A stretch of 64,000 nucleotides of DNA from DSSB01 sp046346845 (lineage in GTDB: Bacteria > UBA10199 > DSSB01). Shown piece after piece: positions 61,214-64,000 of this stretch; the stretch's first letter is position 1, and the number at the start of each line of letters is the position of its first letter. Where the stretch lies: contig JAXMHH010000008.1 of the NCBI GenBank assembly GCA_046346845.1, positions 62,001 through 126,000 on the forward strand, given 5' to 3'. A model generated the notes under the pieces. The model saw nothing but the letters and a program-made list of their open reading frames with translations, was not told the origin of the DNA and did no database searches. Both the position numbers and the translations under genes were made by a program.

Positions 61214-63106
61214 CTACCTCGAGGCCCGCTTGGGACGGGCCGCCCGGCGCAGGCGCTTGGGCTCCCGGGCGATATGGAGCCCCGCCTTCAACAGGCGGTA
61301 TTTCTCTTCCAGCGCCGCACGTTCGAAATCGGGGGAATTGAAATAGGTCTTCATGCGGTGACTGACCGGATGGATCTGATCGCCGGGTATCCAGGCGATG
61401 ACCTCGCCGTCTTTCAGCTTGAGCCGTTTTCGGTCGACGCAGTGGCTGGCCGCCGCCAATTCCTTCTTCTTCAGGACCTCCCGGAGGGCGCGGAACCGCC
61501 CCTCCACCTTCGGGTCGAGAAAATGGAACAGGGCGGAGGCCCCCAACCCGATGTGGTAATGCGAAGGGTGGAGGGCGACGCCGTCCAGGCCGAGACGCAG
61601 GCACATCTGCACGAATACTTCCTGGACCTCCGCCCCCAAACCCAGCCCGGGATGCTCCTGGCCGGGAAGGATTTTCTTCTGGTCCGTAAAATTGGCCATG
61701 GGATTCTGCAGCAGGAGCCATTCGATGGAGATCAGCTCCAGCTTCTCGCCCGATCCCATCTCCTTGGGGGCCGGCAAGGTGAGCCTGCGGAGGATCACCT
61801 CGCCCAGCAGGTAGGTCTTGGGGAGCTTATCCGCCTCCCACCGCGCCTCGACCCGGATCATTTGATGGGAGGGCTCGGAGGCGTTCACCGTGACCTTCAG
61901 GTCGCTGTATCCAATTTGCCGGATCTTGGGCAGGATGCCGTAGCGCTCCAAGGCCAGCTCGATCCCGTAGGCCGAATAGTAATCCAGGATCTTCTTCTGC
62001 GACCCGAGGGGGCTGGTCCCGAACAGGTCTTCCGCCGTGAGGCTGAACTCGTTTTCGCTGGCAAAATCCTTTTGGAGCTCCAGCTTCCGGAGACCTTTGG
62101 AGATATGGTTGAAGCGCTTGTGAAAATGGGTGTCCTCCTCCAGCTCGACCTTTTCCGGGCAACCCAGGGTATAGGAAAGCAGATTGGCGCTGCACTGACA
62201 GGCCTGCATGCTGTACCCGCCCGCGAGGGTGATCACTAGCGGGACGTCGTTCTCCCGGGCCCAATCGAGGACGAACTTATCCCGTTCGAAGACCCCAGGA
62301 ATGGTCATCTCGAAACCGCCCAGGGGGTCGTCCCGCAGGACGTCGTGGCCGGCGACGTAGATCATCAGTTCCGGCTGGAAATCGCGCAAGGCCTTGGGCA
62401 GGGTCTCCTTCAACTTCTTCAGGTATTGTTGGTCGGTGGTCTCCTCGGGCAGCATGATCTCGGTTTTTTTCTTGCGCATGGGGGACCACTGGGGACCGTT
62501 GAGCGAATAGACCAAGACCGAGGGATCCCGCTCGAAGGCCGCGGTATTGCCGTTTCCGAAATGAAAGTCCAAGTCGACCACTGCGATGCGGCCCTGAAAA
62601 CCATCCTTCCGGATTTTAGCGATGGCGACGGCGATGTCGTTGTAGACGCAGAAGCCGGAGCCCTTCGCCGTCTCTGCATGGTGGTAACCGCCCCCCAGGT
62701 TCACCGCCACCCGCTTGCCCCCGTAGAGCACGGACTTGATCGACATAATGGTGCCGCCCACGCCGCGGCGCTGCGAGCTGATCAACTCGTCGGTGTGGAC
62801 CTCCTGGGGCTTGAGGCCGAAGATGCGCCCGAGGGTCTGGGGCGACTCCAGGGACTCCAGATAGTCGCGGGAATGGAACAGGCCGAGCACGGAGAGGCCG
62901 ACCCAGGGCGAGGGGTGCACGTCTTGCAGGTCGATGACGCCCTCGTTGAGCAGGTGCGAGATCAACTTCCTGCCACGGTCGTGCACGATCCCGTGCATCT
63001 TCGTGTGCTTCCCCAACATCTGACGCTCATAGCTGGGATGGTACCAAAAGCTGATGTCTCGCTTGCGGCGAACGGCGGACAAAAAACGGTCGATCAGGTG
63101 CTTCAT
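61214..63106 (-). CDS. Histone-deacetylase-family protein with unknown C-terminal domain (second of a pair)
   Basis: A 630-residue paralog of the gene at 59388, convergent with it. GGGGGAG precedes the ATG. Deacetylase features: GGGYHHAETAKGSGFCVYND near 140, zinc ligands in DLDFHFGNGN near 179 and AGHDVLRDDPLGG near 253, and LAGGYSMQ. The C-terminal 280 residues mirror those of the partner (RLGLDGVALHPSHYHIGLG) and include EVIAWIPGDQIHPVS near the end; they end in a basic tail (PKRLRRAARPKRASR), which the partner lacks. It follows the RNA methyltransferase gene by 137 bp and has its own predicted promoter. The substrate is unknown. Confidence 0.92.
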   Translation of the reverse strand: MKHLIDRFLSAVRRKRDISFWYHPSYERQMLGKHTKMHGIVHDRGRKLISHLLNEGVIDLQDVHPSPWVGLSVLGLFHSRDYLESLESPQTLGRIFGLKPQEVHTDELISSQRRGVGGTIMSIKSVLYGGKRVAVNLGGGYHHAETAKGSGFCVYNDIAVAIAKIRKDGFQGRIAVVDLDFHFGNGNTAAFERDPSVLVYSLNGPQWSPMRKKKTEIMLPEETTDQQYLKKLKETLPKALRDFQPELMIYVAGHDVLRDDPLGGFEMTIPGVFERDKFVLDWARENDVPLVITLAGGYSMQACQCSANLLSYTLGCPEKVELEEDTHFHKRFNHISKGLRKLELQKDFASENEFSLTAEDLFGTSPLGSQKKILDYYSAYGIELALERYGILPKIRQIGYSDLKVTVNASEPSHQMIRVEARWEADKLPKTYLLGEVILRRLTLPAPKEMGSGEKLELISIEWLLLQNPMANFTDQKKILPGQEHPGLGLGAEVQEVFVQMCLRLGLDGVALHPSHYHIGLGASALFHFLDPKVEGRFRALREVLKKKELAAASHCVDRKRLKLKDGEVIAWIPGDQIHPVSHRMKTYFNSPDFERAALEEKYRLLKAGLHIAREPKRLRRAARPKRASR

Positions 63107-63173
63107 AGCTCCCCCGAATAGAATGGCAGGTAATTATTCAGGAAAGGACCCACGTGTCCTCCTCACAACCTGT

Positions 63174-63202
63174 ATTTTCAGGAATTGGGGGATTTTGGTC
63201 AA
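63174..63202 (-). promoter_or_regulatory. Predicted sigma-70-type promoter for the second deacetylase gene
   Basis: On the minus strand TTGACC (63202-63197) is followed by 17 bp and GAAAAT (63179-63174), about 70 bp before the start at 63106. This would uncouple the deacetylase gene from the trmD-methyltransferase unit upstream. Confidence 0.5.
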
Positions 63203-63243
63203 GTTGTTGCGTTTGGGCGGGGGCGAGAACCTAGGGAAAGGGC

Positions 63244-63816
63244 CTAGCGGCCCAGCAGGCGGTCGAGGATGATCGCCACCGCGGCCCGGACGGGCAGGTG
63301 GTTGTAAGAGCCGTCTTCCTGGGAACCGATCGGCTCCAGCAGGCATTCGGCCTGGGCGAGAAGTTCCTCGGTCATTCCCCACCCCGTCCCGAACAGCAAA
63401 AGGTGGGGGGACTCGCTCTCCCGCAATTGCCCCTGGAATTCGGTGTAGGCCATGCGATCCGGCCCGCTTTTGGCTGAGGTCCCGACCAGGCGGGCCCGGC
63501 GGCCGGTTTCGCTCTCCACCGCGGCACAAGCCGCCTCGAGGGTGGGCACCAAGGAGACCAGTTCAAAGGCCTCCTTGCGGGTGACGTTCATCTCGGCCCC
63601 CGCCCCGGTGAGCCAGTGATCCATGATGCGCTGGGCCAATTTGCGCTGGCTCTCGACCGGACAAACGATGAAATACTTGGCGATGCCGTAGGTCTTGCTG
63701 GTGCGGGCGATGTCGTGGATGTCGAAGGGGGTGATGGAGGTGCAGACCACCTCCTTCGCCTGGTTGTAAACCGGATGATGGATTAAGGCCAAATAAAGGG
63801 GGGCTTTGGGTTTCAT
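63244..63816 (-). CDS. SAM-dependent RNA methyltransferase (Methyltrn_RNA_4-like)
   Basis: A 190-residue protein. ATG 63816 overlaps the trmD stop (ATGA), as in many deltaproteobacterial and clostridial genomes where this family follows trmD. It has LYLALIHHPVYN at the start, ITPFDIHDIARTSKTYGI, and LLLFGTGWGMTEE with the Gly-rich SAM-binding turn of a SPOUT-like knot, then SYNHLPVRAAVAIILDRLL. Its target RNA is not established. In those genomes rplS normally comes next; here it does not. Confidence 0.88.
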   Translation of the reverse strand: MKPKAPLYLALIHHPVYNQAKEVVCTSITPFDIHDIARTSKTYGIAKYFIVCPVESQRKLAQRIMDHWLTGAGAEMNVTRKEAFELVSLVPTLEAACAAVESETGRRARLVGTSAKSGPDRMAYTEFQGQLRESESPHLLLFGTGWGMTEELLAQAECLLEPIGSQEDGSYNHLPVRAAVAIILDRLLGR

Positions 63817-64000
63817 CGTCGTCTGCTCAATTCCTCGAGGATCTTGCGGTCCGCCTCGCTCAGCTCCAGCTTTTCCAACAGGTCCGGGCGCTTCTGCAAG
63901 GTGCGCCGCAGGGCCTCCCGCCGGCGCCACTTCTCGATCTCGCCATGATTGCCCTGCAGCAATATCTCGGGCACCGACCTCCCCTGAAAGACCGGCGGGC
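63813..64000 (-). CDS. trmD: tRNA (guanine-N1-)-methyltransferase, C-terminal part (gene runs off the window)
   Basis: The last 61 codons of trmD are present; the start lies beyond 64000. The fragment contains FQGRSVPEILLQGNHGEIEK and WRRREALRRTLQKRPDLLE, which match the TrmD C-terminal domain that contacts tRNA and methylates G37. Its stop overlaps the methyltransferase start. Partial gene because of the window edge, not a broken gene. Confidence 0.93.
   Translation of the reverse strand, partial: PPVFQGRSVPEILLQGNHGEIEKWRRREALRRTLQKRPDLLEKLELSEADRKILEELSRRR

Noticed and set aside
60467..62239. 590-codon plus-strand frame spanning both deacetylase genes
   Set aside because: It crosses the end of one conserved gene and runs antisense to the other; neither part has independent support.

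Overview
This looks like chromosomal DNA from a GC-rich, Gram-negative, deltaproteobacteria-like organism (Myxococcota, Desulfobacterota, Bdellovibrionota or a related uncultured lineage; the sequence does not decide). The reasons are many lipoproteins with lipobox cysteines, outer-membrane-type barrels, a type III export switch protein (SctU/FlhB family), three NtrC-type sigma-54 activators, a strong sigma-54 promoter and partner-switching (STAS / anti-sigma-type ATPase / PP2C) genes. Genes cover almost everything; no gap between genes exceeds about 260 bp. I saw no rRNA, tRNA, CRISPR array or transposase.

Layout. 0-5 kb: metallo-beta-lactamase hydrolase, a small lipoprotein, Fe-S biogenesis (A-type carrier, cysteine desulfurase, divergent Mrp) and hisC. 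5-9 kb: two tandem paralogous proteins of about 515 residues with no signal peptide, then truA. 9-20.5 kb: a beta-propeller lipoprotein, a 94-bp MITE-like element, two paralogous lipoproteins of about 875 residues separated by a 7Fe ferredoxin, and a 1297-residue lipoprotein. 20.6-37 kb: an accessory-looking zone with three neighbouring proteins that start M-x-P-P, two proteins (736 and 1848 residues) sharing an N-terminal module, small exported proteins, an orphan SctU and hemB. The 1848-residue protein ends in a PlsC-like acyltransferase domain with altered motifs. I suspect, without proof, that several of these unsignalled proteins are type III substrates. 37-38 kb: a YceI-like protein and a 55-residue exported peptide.

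38-47.8 kb is one tightly packed minus-strand operon of eight genes: PAS histidine kinase, three consecutive NtrC-type activators (the third with a dead receiver), manC, STAS antagonist, an ATPase-GAF-PP2C protein and folC. It joins sigma-54 control, partner switching and mannose-nucleotide synthesis. 48-52.6 kb (plus strand): purM-purN, an outer-membrane barrel, a CrtI-like flavoprotein, and a Cys-containing exported protein behind a near-perfect sigma-54 promoter.

52.6-64 kb: rplS-rnhB-DUF456 and trmD-RNA methyltransferase, normally near neighbours, are separated by about 9 kb of regulatory and lipid/deacetylase genes: an HX4E acyltransferase, a pseudo-receiver ATPase, a STAS-zinc-ribbon protein, a patatin-like phospholipase with a sigma-54-like site, a pseudo-receiver/PAS-like protein, and two convergent histone-deacetylase-like paralogs that share an uncharacterised C-terminal domain. 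The most promising undescribed material is this insertion, the eight-gene signalling operon and the unsignalled protein families around sctU.
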